In this document: positions 1 through 8,446 of the stretch, one piece after another
Layout: each line of letters starts with the position of its first letter
How positions within the stretch are numbered: position 1 is the stretch's first letter
Source: JBJGXI01 sp045635475
GTDB lineage: Bacteria > Bacillota > Bacilli > Bacillales > Amphibacillaceae
Assembly (NCBI RefSeq): GCF_045635475.1
Contig: NZ_JBJGXI010000018.1
Coordinates: forward strand, 1 to 64,000
Length of the DNA: 64,000 nucleotides
Direction: 5' to 3'
Translations under genes and position numbers: made by a program
The notes under the pieces: model-generated
Database searches by the model: none
What the model saw: the letters and a program-made list of their open reading frames with translations, nothing else
What the model was told of the DNA's origin: nothing

Positions 1-50
1 ATGCAACTAACCACACCAACAAAAGAAACGTGAGGGGAGGGTTTAAATCA

Positions 51-230
51 GTGCAAGACCGACAAAAGGAAAAAGCAATAAATAATTTAAGATCGGTAAA
101 GGGAACACTTGCTATTGAAAATCTAGCCTTAACAGATGAAGAAGAAAAGCTCATCATTGCTAATGCACTTGGACAAATTTCTGACGAAGAATTCGATAAG
201 AAAGTGATGGAATTAATTGATCATGAATAA
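51..230 (+). CDS. VbhA-like antitoxin of a Fic toxin
   Basis: Small protein of about 59 residues that should bind the downstream Fic toxin and block its ATP pocket. The segment TLAIEN fits the (S/T)xxxE(G/N) inhibitory helix of class I Fic antitoxins such as VbhA; the glutamate would compete with the ATP gamma phosphate. I place the start at GTG 51 because AGGGGAGGG lies at 33-41 with normal spacing; a longer reading from GTG 30 would run through that site. The stop overlaps the Fic start, so the two are translationally coupled. Family assignment rests on motif and context. Confidence 0.8.
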   Translation: MQDRQKEKAINNLRSVKGTLAIENLALTDEEEKLIIANALGQISDEEFDKKVMELIDHE

Positions 231-858
231 CTATTTTTCTCCTGATGATCCATATTGTTATCAAGGCACAAATATACTGATTAATAAAAAGAATATTCGT
301 GAGCAATCTATGTTAGATAAATTAGAAAGAATCTATTCTGCCAAAAGATTATTACAGCTAAGTAACAAACCGATTGTAGGTTTATTTGACCTTGCTCATC
401 TACAAAAAATTCATCACTTCATCTTTCAAGACATCTATAATTTCGCAGGTGAGATACGCACTGTCAATATTGGAAAAGGACTCCAATTCTGTGAAGCTTC
501 AAATATTATTCCATACTTTTATGACGAAATCTCCATAAAATTAAAAGACGGAAACTACCTAAGTGATTTAAACCGCGAACAATTTTCAAAACGTGCTGGT
601 CATTTTTTGGGTGAAATTAACGCAGTTCACCCCTTTCGAGAAGGTAACGGAAGAAGTCAACGAGAATTCATACGTACACTAGCCTATAAAAATGGATTTA
701 TGCTTGATTGGAGTAGAGTGTCGGCAGAAGCAATGATCCATGCCTCTATTGAGTCGCTTGTTCGATCTTCTGATTTACTTATTCCCTTAATTCAGAAAGC
801 AATCCTCAACGATATGCCAAACAAAAGATTAATAGAAAAATATAATTCGCACATGTAA
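223..858 (+). CDS. Fic/DOC family AMPylase toxin
   Basis: Fic-domain protein that transfers AMP from ATP to hydroxyl side chains of target proteins. The catalytic motif HPFREGNGRSQR (about residues 136-147 from ATG 223) matches HxFx(D/E)GNGRxxR completely, so the enzyme looks active. The region around FAGEIRTVNI forms the usual flap. A TTG at 217 is an alternative start, but ATG 223 overlaps the antitoxin stop (ATGAATAA). VbhT-type toxins target DNA gyrase and topoisomerase IV; the target here is unknown. Length (about 211 aa) is normal for a stand-alone Fic protein. Confidence 0.9.
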   Translation: MNNYFSPDDPYCYQGTNILINKKNIREQSMLDKLERIYSAKRLLQLSNKPIVGLFDLAHLQKIHHFIFQDIYNFAGEIRTVNIGKGLQFCEASNIIPYFYDEISIKLKDGNYLSDLNREQFSKRAGHFLGEINAVHPFREGNGRSQREFIRTLAYKNGFMLDWSRVSAEAMIHASIESLVRSSDLLIPLIQKAILNDMPNKRLIEKYNSHM

Positions 859-874
859 AAGTTATTTTTTTGTT

Positions 875-965
875 GAACAAAGGGACAGGAACCTTGTTCA
901 ACTTTAGAGTATGCGATACCAGCGAGTTAAGAAAATTTAGAACAGTAAACATGTCCCCCCGTTGT
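875..965 (+). repeat. Divergent copy of the dispersed hairpin repeat
   Basis: Degenerate member of the dispersed repeat family. It keeps the outer arms (GAACAAAGGGACAGG on the left, AACAGTAAACATGTCCCCC on the right) and the common orientation, but the inner part is diverged. It sits just after the Fic stop. A GTGCCTGTCAC motif, seen in another class of Firmicute REP-like repeats, follows immediately. Confidence 0.55.
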
Positions 966-1002
966 TTTTTCAGTGCCTGTCACTTCCCGAACTATGACAA
1001 TA

Positions 1003-1068
1003 TTTGTCGATGTATTATGCACTAGTTAACTGGTACTGCATTCGGAATACATGACATAATACGACAAA
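1003..1068. repeat. Imperfect inverted repeat with 14-bp arms
   Basis: TTTGTCGATGTATTATG at 1003-1019 pairs with CATAATACGACAAA at 1055-1068, leaving a 3-nt bulge and a 35-nt loop. There is no T-tract, so it is not an obvious terminator. It lies in the 296-bp gap between fic and the convergent MFS gene, next to a repeat copy. Function unknown; an old mobile-element end is one possibility. Confidence 0.5.
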
Positions 1069-1154
1069 GTACGGGTAGTGACACTTCTAATATAGAAATT
1101 GGGTTTGTATGCGATCATCCATACATTAAACCGCGTTCCCTAATGCTACTAATT

Positions 1155-2393
1155 TTAATCCGTGTCAGAAATTTCAGCATAATACGCTGCTTTCGAGGGC
1201 TGTGTGTTAAACATAAATAATATAATCGTAACTGAAAACATCATTAGGCTTCCTAATACAACGACGAAGCGAATAGACAACAATTCGGCCATCATTCCGA
1301 AAATTATAGTCCCAACAATGATGAAAAAGGCTTCGATGAAACCGTAAATACTGCCAACCCGCCCCATTACACTGGCCGGAACATTATTTTGGTAGAATGT
1401 ATCAAATCCTGTGTTCATAAAAGCCATCGAAAACGATAAAACAAAAAATCCAATTGCAGCGGTTAAAAAATATCCCGATAAGGCATAAATGATATAACCG
1501 ATTGAAATCATTAAGGACCCAAGACCAATCAGCCAGGAGGTGGCTACTTTTTTTACAATTATTATGTTTACTAATGAGCCGACAATGATTCCAACACCTG
1601 CAATACTTACTAGGAGTCCATAATCTCTCTCTGTTAAAGACAGCACTTCTGTAGAAAATGCTGCTTCTAGTGAATCTATAGCAGTTGCCAAGACCATTAC
1701 CCCACTGAATAGTAAGTAAATGACCATAACGTACACGTGTTTACGACTAAAATCAGCAACTAATAGCCAATCATGTTTCAATACCTTCAAGCTTATTTTT
1801 TCATCTTTCGTTTCTATAAAATCATCTTTTTCAATATTGGGCATCAATATTGTGAGTAGTGCTGATACAAATAGCGCTACCGCATTCACGTAGATCGCGA
1901 AATTAGGGGTGCCAATCATAAACAACATTCCTGCAATAGCAGGCCCTATAACAAATGCTCCAGAATCAATTAAGCTTCGGAGAGAATTGAATCGTTTTCG
2001 TTTATGATAGGGAATTAACTTTGTGATATAAGCCATTGACGTTGGCTCATACATGGAACTAGCTATATTAATTATGAAAACAATACCGTATATTACCCAA
2101 AGTGAAGATAGGGAAGGCAGTACGGCAATAAACACCGCTTGGAATAGAGCAAGCCAAACCATCAGATGCTTTTTATTAAATCGGTCAATGATACTACCTG
2201 ACCAAAAGTTAGTTAACAATGTAGATGAAGCTCGAAGTATATATAAACCCGAGACAGCAATTACCCCCATCATATCAAGTACGATCAAATTTAAAGCTAT
2301 AAAATATACCCATCCGCCTATACTTGAAACACCAATACTGGACAATAAAATGGAAGGATACTTCCACGACCCTAAAAACTTTTTAACACGCAT
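1155..2393 (-). CDS. MFS transporter (DHA3-like), T-box controlled
   Basis: Major facilitator protein of about 412 residues with some twelve hydrophobic segments and the usual charged inter-helix loop (GSIIDRFNKK) after TM2-3. I start at ATG 2393, preceded by AAGGGGTGG; the longer open frame to 2633 is only read-through of the T-box leader. The T-box upstream means expression rises when a particular tRNA is uncharged, so an amino acid or amino-acid-derived substrate is likely. The substrate cannot be read from sequence. It converges on fic. Confidence 0.85.
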   Translation of the reverse strand: MRVKKFLGSWKYPSILLSSIGVSSIGGWVYFIALNLIVLDMMGVIAVSGLYILRASSTLLTNFWSGSIIDRFNKKHLMVWLALFQAVFIAVLPSLSSLWVIYGIVFIINIASSMYEPTSMAYITKLIPYHKRKRFNSLRSLIDSGAFVIGPAIAGMLFMIGTPNFAIYVNAVALFVSALLTILMPNIEKDDFIETKDEKISLKVLKHDWLLVADFSRKHVYVMVIYLLFSGVMVLATAIDSLEAAFSTEVLSLTERDYGLLVSIAGVGIIVGSLVNIIIVKKVATSWLIGLGSLMISIGYIIYALSGYFLTAAIGFFVLSFSMAFMNTGFDTFYQNNVPASVMGRVGSIYGFIEAFFIIVGTIIFGMMAELLSIRFVVVLGSLMMFSVTIILFMFNTQPSKAAYYAEISDTD

Positions 2394-2431
2394 TTTTATT
2401 TCCACCCCTTCGGAATCTAATATCGGAAAAT

Positions 2432-2705
2432 AAAAAAACTCACCCCCAAGACCTTTGTCTTGAGGACGAGTTATTGCGCGCCGTGTTGCCACCCCAGTTT
2501 GGTAATATGTCACCATATTACCCTCATTAGGTACGGTATGAATTCCATACGTATACCCTAGCTCTATAACAGGAGCTCCTGTCACACTATCACCTAGATG
2601 GATCCAATGTGCTGCTCGGAGGTTTGCTTCCAACCATTAATTCTTACTCCTTTCCACCAACTGGAGCTCTCTTTTAAGAATTGCCGATTATACTCTTCTC
2701 TTCAT
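2432..2705 (-). promoter_or_regulatory. T-box riboswitch leader with terminator
   Basis: Read on the minus strand this holds the landmarks of a T-box: an AGTA-type element near 2692, AGAGAG and GTTGGTGGAAAG (AG bulge and GNUG distal loop), CCTCCGAGC at the base of stem I, a stem III hairpin, GGGTGGCAACACGGCGCG (antiterminator bulge, 2480-2494), then a terminator stem (CTCAAGAC/GTCTTGGGG) and seven Ts at 2432-2438. Aligning the spacing to GAGC with glyQS leaders puts CAA (Gln) at 2624-2626 as specifier. The bulge TGGC predicts a discriminator G73, consistent with Gln but also with Trp, Asn, Asp and Glu. The T-box call is firm; the specifier is tentative. Confidence 0.85.
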
Positions 2706-2867
2706 AGCATTTAAATTAATTGTGGATAATAATACCAAATATTTGAGTAGAAAGAAAGAACTTTTTTAATAACTGTTGAAGATGGTCTTAACCTAAACGG
2801 ATCTGCCAATATTAAAACATCGATTAAGACTATGCCGCTAAAGGGGTTTTACTTTTATAAACTTTGA

Positions 2868-2957
2868 AACACGGGGGCAGGTTTCTTGTCCCACTACTGG
2901 GAATTTTTTCTCACTCCACAGATGGAGCTTGCACAGTAAACATGACCCCCTGTTCTT
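2868..2957 (+). repeat. Dispersed hairpin repeat, subfamily A
   Basis: Outer arms AACACGGGGGCAGGTTT and AGTAAACATGACCCCCTGTT pair; the inner stem is weaker here. Same orientation as all other copies. It lies between the T-box promoter and the Rpn gene end. Confidence 0.8.
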
Positions 2958-3042
2958 CTATATCTTCCTTACAGTATATGACAACCTTTAATTATACATT
3001 TAAGTCTAAGCTATTGTTTCTTTGACCTCTTAGAAATTCTAA

Positions 3043-3990
3043 TTAGATGTCCTTTTTTATTTGACGAATTTCACCAGGATTAAGCTTTGTTACCTTGCAT
3101 ATTACTTGTTCAGATAACCCTTCTTTTAACATTTCCAACGCAATATTCCTTGTTGCTTCTCGTTTGCCTTGCTTTTCACCTTCCTGTATTCCTTCTTGTC
3201 TCCCTTCCTGTATTCCTTGCTGTCTCCCTTCTCGTAACCCTTTATCCCTCCAAGAATTTGGTAATTGTAAAATCGGTTCTCCTTCTTGCGGACTGAGTTC
3301 TTTAATCTCCTTCATTAACTGCTCCTCCTCCTTTTCGTTTAGAGATAAGTAAGACTCAAAAAAGCCATTAATCAATTCCGACTTTGCTGGATTTATTTCT
3401 AACTTAACGATCATGCGCAAAAATTCTTTCTTAACCTGGACTCTTTCCTTCTCCGTATACCCCATCTTGCTTAAAAGGGCTGCAGCGACAGGATTATTAT
3501 ACTCGATATAGTTTCGCCAATTTATTTTCCTTAATTCTACCATGAGATATTTAAAGGTCAAAACATGAAAAAAAGGAAACTCCATCGTGTATGTGTCCTG
3601 TTCATTCCGGTAGTCATCATAACTAAAGATGGCAATTGGCAATATTGGTTTCCTGTACTTATTATAAAGCAGACTGAAATAGAGATACATCCGTTCATGA
3701 AAATTTGCTTGGGGATAGCTCTGTGGTTCGACATGTATGATGAGTATCGTATCAGTGCCTTTTAACTTCACTTGCAATACGATATCAGCTCTTCTGCTTT
3801 CCCCTTCAATAAGGTCTGTAAATATCTCTTCTGGCAAAGGCTTTACTGATGAAAAATCGATGTGGCTATGGATTTCAGGGAAGAACGCTTCTAAAAATTC
3901 TGCGAAAAAAGTATGGATAAGTTGTTTAAATAATTGATCGTGGTGAATGTACTTGCTGGATTCTTCTCGAACTAGCAATGAAATTGACAT
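3043..3990 (-). CDS. Rpn family recombination-promoting nuclease / putative transposase
   Basis: About 315 residues. The N-terminal half (HDQLFKQLI, RRADIVLQVK, HVEPQSYPQ) carries the PD-(D/E)XK layout of the Rpn/YhgA family: an aspartate in RRAD and a later E/Q pair. The C-terminal part has the typical repeated EGRQ/GIQEG tract (about 243-275) followed by a helical tail (NIALEMLKEGLSEQVI). Rpn proteins are DNA nucleases that promote RecA-independent recombination and vary by recombination in the repeat tract. ATG 3990 is chosen over GTG 3996. It stands alone between two repeat copies. Confidence 0.85.
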   Translation of the reverse strand: MSISLLVREESSKYIHHDQLFKQLIHTFFAEFLEAFFPEIHSHIDFSSVKPLPEEIFTDLIEGESRRADIVLQVKLKGTDTILIIHVEPQSYPQANFHERMYLYFSLLYNKYRKPILPIAIFSYDDYRNEQDTYTMEFPFFHVLTFKYLMVELRKINWRNYIEYNNPVAAALLSKMGYTEKERVQVKKEFLRMIVKLEINPAKSELINGFFESYLSLNEKEEEQLMKEIKELSPQEGEPILQLPNSWRDKGLREGRQQGIQEGRQEGIQEGEKQGKREATRNIALEMLKEGLSEQVICKVTKLNPGEIRQIKKDI

Positions 3991-4111
3991 AATCACACAT
4001 CCCGAACATTATTATGAGGACTTTCGAAGGAGTTTATCTAGTATCTATTATAATATAGAATTCAAATAAGAACAAGTGTTCTGTTTAAAAAATTCCAAAG
4101 TCATAATTGTT

Positions 4112-4205
4112 AAACGCGGGGGCAGGTTTCTTGTGCCACTACCCGGAAATTAATTTCTCACTCTACAGAGAGAACTGGCACGGTAAACCTGACCCCCTGT
4201 TCCCC
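4112..4205 (+). repeat. Dispersed hairpin repeat, subfamily A
   Basis: Complete copy: AACGCGGGGGCAGGTTT / GGTAAACCTGACCCCCTGTTCC outer arms and GTGCCA / TGGCAC inner arms. It ends three bases from the stop codon of the YbfB-type MFS gene and could act as its 3' hairpin. Confidence 0.9.
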
Positions 4206-4207
4206 CT

Positions 4208-5395
4208 TCAATTTGATTTAATAGATATAGTTTTTGGCATTCGGTCAAATCGAATACCACTTACAAGTAACAATCCTCCAATAAATACTACGCTTGCTGC
4301 ACTAATCAAAGCTGAATTAAAACTTTGCGTATAAGATGATAGGATTCCAGCGATTGTTGGACCAATCATTTGACCAGCAGCATAAGTGGCAGTTAGATAC
4401 CCAATAATTCGACTGCTATTTGATGGACTCATTTGGCGCGCTAATGTTGTAGCGAGTGTAGTAATCCCCATAAACGTAGCTCCAAATAATAAAGCACTTA
4501 TAATAAAACTAGCTTGGGTTAACCAGAAGACTGGAAGTGCAATACCAATGGATTGAAGAATCATCGAAAATAATAAAGTTCTTACAAACCCCGATTTTTT
4601 TGCCAGGGTTGACCATATGATACAGGATGGAATCGCACCTAGTCCCACAACCATCCAAACAAAAGAAGGGTCAATGCTAAAGGTTGGGCTTTTTTCAGCA
4701 ATCGAAACAATAAATGTGCCTGTAACAATGTAACCTAACCCTTCTAGTCCATAAGCGGTAATTAACCAAGGAAGCCATTTGAGTGGGGGGACTTGTGTAT
4801 TAATTTGTTGTTCATCCTTTTTTACATTCGAGTTTGGGGAATCTTTAAGGCAAAACCATACGAAGATAGTAAGGATAATGCTTACTATTGCAAGTCCTCC
4901 CCATACACCTTCCCACTCAAATAAATTATTTAAACCAGGAATAAGAAGCGTTGAAAAAAAGATACCAAACCCTACCCCAGAATAAAATAAGCCTGACCAA
5001 CTAGTTTTACCTGCAACAGCTAGCCGATCTAGTACAATACTGGAAGCCAATACAAAAATGAACGCACTTACTACTCCTGAAACAAAGCGAACGATAAGCA
5101 TGAGTAGGTAGAAGTGAGTAAGTCCCATCATCCAGGTAGTCAAAATACTTACTATGAGACTTAACCTTAAATAAAGGATTTTATGCTTTTTCAAAGGAAG
5201 TACACCTGCCAAAATAGCCCCAACAAAATACCCTGCGTAATTACTTGATGCAAGATAGCCCGCCTCTGCATTAGTAAAGGAAAGAGCATCTTGCATTAGT
5301 GGTAGAATCGGTGTATAAGCAAATCTTCCAATTCCCATCGCAATCATTAATGAAAAAATTCCACCAATTAAAAAAAGAAAAGGACGTTTATTCAA
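4208..5395 (-). CDS. YbfB/YjiJ family MFS transporter
   Basis: About 395 residues with twelve predicted membrane segments. The start GIGRFAYTPILPLMQ in TM1 and YLASSNYAGYFVG are hallmarks of the YbfB/YjiJ branch of MFS. The start is probably TTG 5395, since AGGAGGTGG lies just upstream; the ATG at 5422 would put that site inside the gene. It is divergent from a LysR regulator, which probably controls it. Substrate unknown. Confidence 0.85.
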   Translation of the reverse strand: MNKRPFLFLIGGIFSLMIAMGIGRFAYTPILPLMQDALSFTNAEAGYLASSNYAGYFVGAILAGVLPLKKHKILYLRLSLIVSILTTWMMGLTHFYLLMLIVRFVSGVVSAFIFVLASSIVLDRLAVAGKTSWSGLFYSGVGFGIFFSTLLIPGLNNLFEWEGVWGGLAIVSIILTIFVWFCLKDSPNSNVKKDEQQINTQVPPLKWLPWLITAYGLEGLGYIVTGTFIVSIAEKSPTFSIDPSFVWMVVGLGAIPSCIIWSTLAKKSGFVRTLLFSMILQSIGIALPVFWLTQASFIISALLFGATFMGITTLATTLARQMSPSNSSRIIGYLTATYAAGQMIGPTIAGILSSYTQSFNSALISAASVVFIGGLLLVSGIRFDRMPKTISIKSN

Positions 5396-5474
5396 TTTTC
5401 CACCTCCTAGTATCAATTCCATTTCATCTTAACTGTTTTTTGCTATATGGTATAATACTAAAAAACGATATGTA

Positions 5475-5495
5475 GCTATCAATTATTTAGATAGC
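5475..5495. promoter_or_regulatory. Probable LysR-type operator
   Basis: GCTATC, nine bases, GATAGC: a perfect 6-bp dyad between the divergent MFS and lysR genes. It contains the T-N11-A pattern expected of LysR boxes and sits 26 bp before the LysR start, fitting autoregulation and control of the MFS gene. Binding is inferred. Confidence 0.6.
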
Positions 5496-5520
5496 AAAAG
5501 AAAGTGAAAGGTGGATGTCC

Positions 5521-6408
5521 GTGAGTATGGATATACAAGCATTAAAGTTTTTTCGAGCCGTCGCAGAGTTAGGAAGCATCTCAAAAGCAGCCAAAGAACT
5601 AAATTATGCACAATCAAATCTTACGGCTAAAATTCAGCAATTGGAGACAGATCTTCAAACAACACTTTTCTATCGCCATAATCGAGGAACCTCTTTAACG
5701 GACAAAGGGAAAGTTTTACTATCATATACGGATGAAATATTTAACCTTTTTGATGAGGTGAGAAACGTTATGAATGACGAGCAAACACCAAAAGGTCCTT
5801 TAGTTATAGGTTCGATGGAAACGACTGCTGCCATTCGTTTGCCAGCATTGCTTTCCAAGTTCCACCGTGAATATCCTGCTGTTGACCTTTCTCTTAAAAC
5901 AGGTCCAACTGAGCAAAATGTCCAAGGTGTTCTACAATATGAATTGGATGGAGCTTTTGTTGCTGGACCTATTGAACATCCAGATCTAACATATAAAAAG
6001 TTTGTAGAAGAAGAATTAGTGCTGATAACGGATGCTATACATCAACCTTCGTCTACTATAAAAGAATTACAAAATCGAACGATATTAGTCTTTCGTAAGG
6101 GGTGTTCATATAGGGCAAGATTTGAAGAATGGATACATCATGAAGGAGTAATGCCAGAAAAAATAATGGAATTTGGAACACTGGATGGAATTATAGGATG
6201 TGTATCAGCAGGTTTAGGTATAAGTTTACTTCCTCGAAGTGTTGTAGAGAAACATGTGAAAGAGGGACTTCTGATCCAACACTCTATTCCAAATCAATTT
6301 GGAAAAGTCAAAACACTCTTCGTTTATCGTAATGATAAATATATGTCTTCCTCACTAAGAGAGTTTATAGAAATGTTAAGTAAGGAAAGGGATTTAGTTA
6401 TTAGCTAG
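5521..6408 (+). CDS. LysR family transcriptional regulator
   Basis: About 295 residues. N-terminal winged helix-turn-helix (LKFFRAVAELGSISKAAKELNYAQSNLTAKIQQLE) followed by a periplasmic-binding-like effector domain (from about residue 95). GTG 5521 is preferred because AGGTGG (5509-5514) needs that spacing; ATG 5515 is too close and ATG 5527 is also possible. It is transcribed away from the YbfB-type MFS gene with the 21-bp dyad between them, so it likely senses the transporter's substrate or a related metabolite. Confidence 0.88.
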   Translation: MSMDIQALKFFRAVAELGSISKAAKELNYAQSNLTAKIQQLETDLQTTLFYRHNRGTSLTDKGKVLLSYTDEIFNLFDEVRNVMNDEQTPKGPLVIGSMETTAAIRLPALLSKFHREYPAVDLSLKTGPTEQNVQGVLQYELDGAFVAGPIEHPDLTYKKFVEEELVLITDAIHQPSSTIKELQNRTILVFRKGCSYRARFEEWIHHEGVMPEKIMEFGTLDGIIGCVSAGLGISLLPRSVVEKHVKEGLLIQHSIPNQFGKVKTLFVYRNDKYMSSSLREFIEMLSKERDLVIS

Positions 6409-6508
6409 GTTGATTTGTTTTTGTACATCCAGAAAAGTTTGTGAATAATTACACATTAATTAATTGGTTGCTTTTTTTCAACAACTTCAATATCTAGAAG
6501 AGCAAAAT

Positions 6509-6602
6509 GGAACGCGGGGTCAGCTTTCTTGTCCCACTACCGGGAAATTATTTCTCACTACACAGATGGAATTGGCACAGTAAACCTGACCCCCTGTTCC
6601 CC
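6509..6602 (+). repeat. Dispersed hairpin repeat, subfamily A
   Basis: Full-length copy between the convergent lysR and the 6738-7259 gene. Outer arms GGAACGCGGGGTCAG / CTGACCCCCTGTTCC. Inner pair GTCCCA / TGGCAC is imperfect. Confidence 0.9.
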
Positions 6603-6737
6603 TTTGCAATCACTGTTTGTCTTTGCAGTAGTGTCACTGCTCACATTCAACGATAGCTCTAGATCGTTGTAGTTCCTTTAGTAGAAAACCACGGTAGATT
6701 ATCTTAGAGCTCTTTCACTAATTATCGATCAATAGGA

Positions 6738-7259
6738 TCAATATGCTTTTAACGATTCGAGTTCTATTTGATTTTTATAAATTTCGGTTTCTGTATACCG
6801 TTCATCAGTGTATTTAATACCTTGGTAATAAAGTATTTCATCATCTATATGCATATCTGAAATTTGAATATTCTCGTCATAATTTGTGATTGCTACTTTC
6901 TCTTTGCTATTTATATTTACAATAAAAATATTACCACCGACAGCCACTGTTCCGACACCATAACCAATGATCACCAAAATATATTCATCATCATACCAAA
7001 TAACGTTTTTTGGTATATAGTGATTTTCAGGAACAACCAATTCTTCTTGGACTCCAGAATTTAGGTCTACAAGATACAAGTTCCCCCACGCTTCCCATTC
7101 TAATGGGGAAATATATACTGCTTTTGTTTTATTAGGTGATTTAATTGGTTCTGAAGGCGATTCACTAGCTAATATATCAACTTTTCCATTTGGGAAAATC
7201 AACTCTACCTCTTCAGATTTCGAATTATAACGAATATCAAACATTCCCACCAATATCAT
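6738..7259 (-). CDS. Hypothetical protein, DUF4652-like beta-propeller fragment
   Basis: About 170 residues, no signal peptide or membrane segment. The text KTKAVYISPLEWEAWGNLYLVDLNSG and the repeated Y/W-rich beta strands resemble the TolB/propeller-like repeats of DUF4652 proteins, but I am not certain of the family. The start is uncertain (ATG 7259, TTG 7253 or ATG 7244). It overlaps the end of the upstream Mrr-like gene, so it is probably translated with it. A partner or immunity role is only a guess. Confidence 0.55.
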   Translation of the reverse strand: MILVGMFDIRYNSKSEEVELIFPNGKVDILASESPSEPIKSPNKTKAVYISPLEWEAWGNLYLVDLNSGVQEELVVPENHYIPKNVIWYDDEYILVIIGYGVGTVAVGGNIFIVNINSKEKVAITNYDENIQISDMHIDDEILYYQGIKYTDERYTETEIYKNQIELESLKAY

Positions 7260-7671
7260 CCCTTTCTTTTAGCTTTCCAGAATATAAAACGTCTATTAAC
7301 TCAGGACTTGAATATAATATTTCTTCTATTTCTGCTAATATTATTATTCGACATTTAGTCTTTGTTTTATCTAAATATATTTCTGCACTTTGATATATAG
7401 TATCCATTTGGTTAGATGTAGGATTAAAGGAAAGAACTAATATCCAAAAGTCCGGTTTATGGCTTGCGGCTTTAAGCATATCGTTAGTGATTTCCGTTAA
7501 ACTAGGCATTTTTTTACGTTTCTTACATTGGAAAACCCATTTTCTTTCATACCCTAAATTATAAGGGAGTGTTTCATATGTAAATGCAACAATATCCCTT
7601 CCTTTGTCGCTTCCACCCTCACCATGCCACTCCCGATTAGTATAACCAGCTTTCCCCAAAGCATGGAACAT
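7237..7671 (-). CDS. Mrr-like restriction endonuclease, 5' end probably damaged
   Basis: About 144 residues. GEGGSDKGRDIVAF followed by WVFQCKKRK gives the D...QxK arrangement of the Mrr-type PD-(D/E)XK fold, which cuts foreign or modified DNA. The first visible Met lies inside what should be the first helix: the preceding in-frame codons read NFEAF, typical of this family, but a TGA blocks them. A different frame gives ATG 7708 followed by MSRSKWN, so a frameshift near 7680-7690 has probably removed the true start. Its 3' end overlaps the 6738-7259 gene. Confidence 0.65.
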   Translation of the reverse strand: MFHALGKAGYTNREWHGEGGSDKGRDIVAFTYETLPYNLGYERKWVFQCKKRKKMPSLTEITNDMLKAASHKPDFWILVLSFNPTSNQMDTIYQSAEIYLDKTKTKCRIIILAEIEEILYSSPELIDVLYSGKLKERDDIGGNV

Positions 7672-7853
7672 AAACGCTTCGAAGTTTGTTCCACTTACTT
7701 CTACTCATTTTACCATATAAGACGGCTCCCCTTTTCTTGTCCCTTTTATTTGATAGCTAGAATATTTACTTTCTTTCCGCAACTCCATTTGTTATATTTT
7801 AACATATTAGTACTTAAAAAAATTTACTAATGTCATAGCTGGAGGTGTAGGTG

Positions 7854-8249
7854 TTGAAAAAATCAATTGACGTCGTCGCAGCAATTATCGAAAACAAAAA
7901 CAACGAAATCCTATGTGCACTACGTTCGCCACAAATGTCGATGCCGAACTTATGGGAGTTTCCTGGTGGAAAAGTAGAGCAGGGTGAGGATCTTTACACT
8001 GCGATAGAAAGAGAGATTTCGGAAGAGTTGGATTGTAAAATAGAAGCTATAGCCGTATTCAATGAACATACGCATGAATATGAATCGGCGTTCGTGCATC
8101 TGATCGCAATAAAGTGTCGAATTGTGGAAGGTAATCCTGTTCCAAGAGAGCATTCTGAGCTTGTATGGTTAAAGAGAGAAAACTTAGCCTCACTAAAATG
8201 GGCGCCTGCTGACGTTCCTGCAGTTGAGGAACTCATTAAAGAAAAGTAG
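7854..8249 (+). CDS. mutT: NUDIX hydrolase, MutT-like (copy 1)
   Basis: About 131 residues. The Nudix box runs from GGKVEQGE to REISEELD; the usual glycine after EE-L is Asp, which is common in this branch. Members hydrolyse 8-oxo-dGTP or other modified nucleoside triphosphates to keep them out of DNA or RNA. GGAGGTG at 7841-7847 serves TTG 7854; GTG 7851 is also possible, but the second copy has TTG there, so the shared TTG is more likely. Nearly identical to the gene at 10429-10824. Confidence 0.88.
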   Translation: MKKSIDVVAAIIENKNNEILCALRSPQMSMPNLWEFPGGKVEQGEDLYTAIEREISEELDCKIEAIAVFNEHTHEYESAFVHLIAIKCRIVEGNPVPREHSELVWLKRENLASLKWAPADVPAVEELIKEK

Positions 8250-8258
8250 CCCTCTCAG

Positions 8259-8348
8259 AAACGCGGGGTCAGGTTTCTTGTGCCACTACCGGAAATTATT
8301 TCTCACTTCCCAGATGGAACTGGCACAGTAAACCTGACCTTCTGTCCT
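8259..8348 (+). repeat. Dispersed hairpin repeat, subfamily A
   Basis: Complete copy lying between convergent mutT and the Panacea antitoxin gene, within the long duplication. Inner stem GTGCCA / TGGCAC is intact; the outer right arm ends GACCTTCTGTCC and so is slightly decayed compared with the copy at 10833. Confidence 0.9.
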
Positions 8349-8446
8349 GTCTTTTAAATCTATTTACCACAGAGTACATCGATACATTTTTGTATGATTA
8401 TCAGCTGAAATGGATTATTAAGACAAAGGGTGTTTTCATTTGGTGA

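Larger units (their letters stand above)
7769..8348. repeat. Long direct duplication, left copy (mutT plus repeat)
   Basis: This 580-bp segment is repeated at 10344-10922, offset by exactly 2575 bp over almost its whole length. It holds about 80 bp of upstream DNA, the ribosome binding site, the whole mutT gene and the downstream hairpin repeat. The copies differ at scattered positions. The 2 kb between them carries a toxin-antitoxin pair and a broken gene. Confidence 0.92.

Noticed and set aside
2053..2433. Plus-strand frame inside the MFS gene and leader
   Set aside because: Antisense shadow of a clear membrane protein gene and T-box.
2394..2633. Extra 80 residues at the start of the MFS gene
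   Set aside because: It translates the T-box stem-loops and terminator; the ribosome binding site is at ATG 2393.
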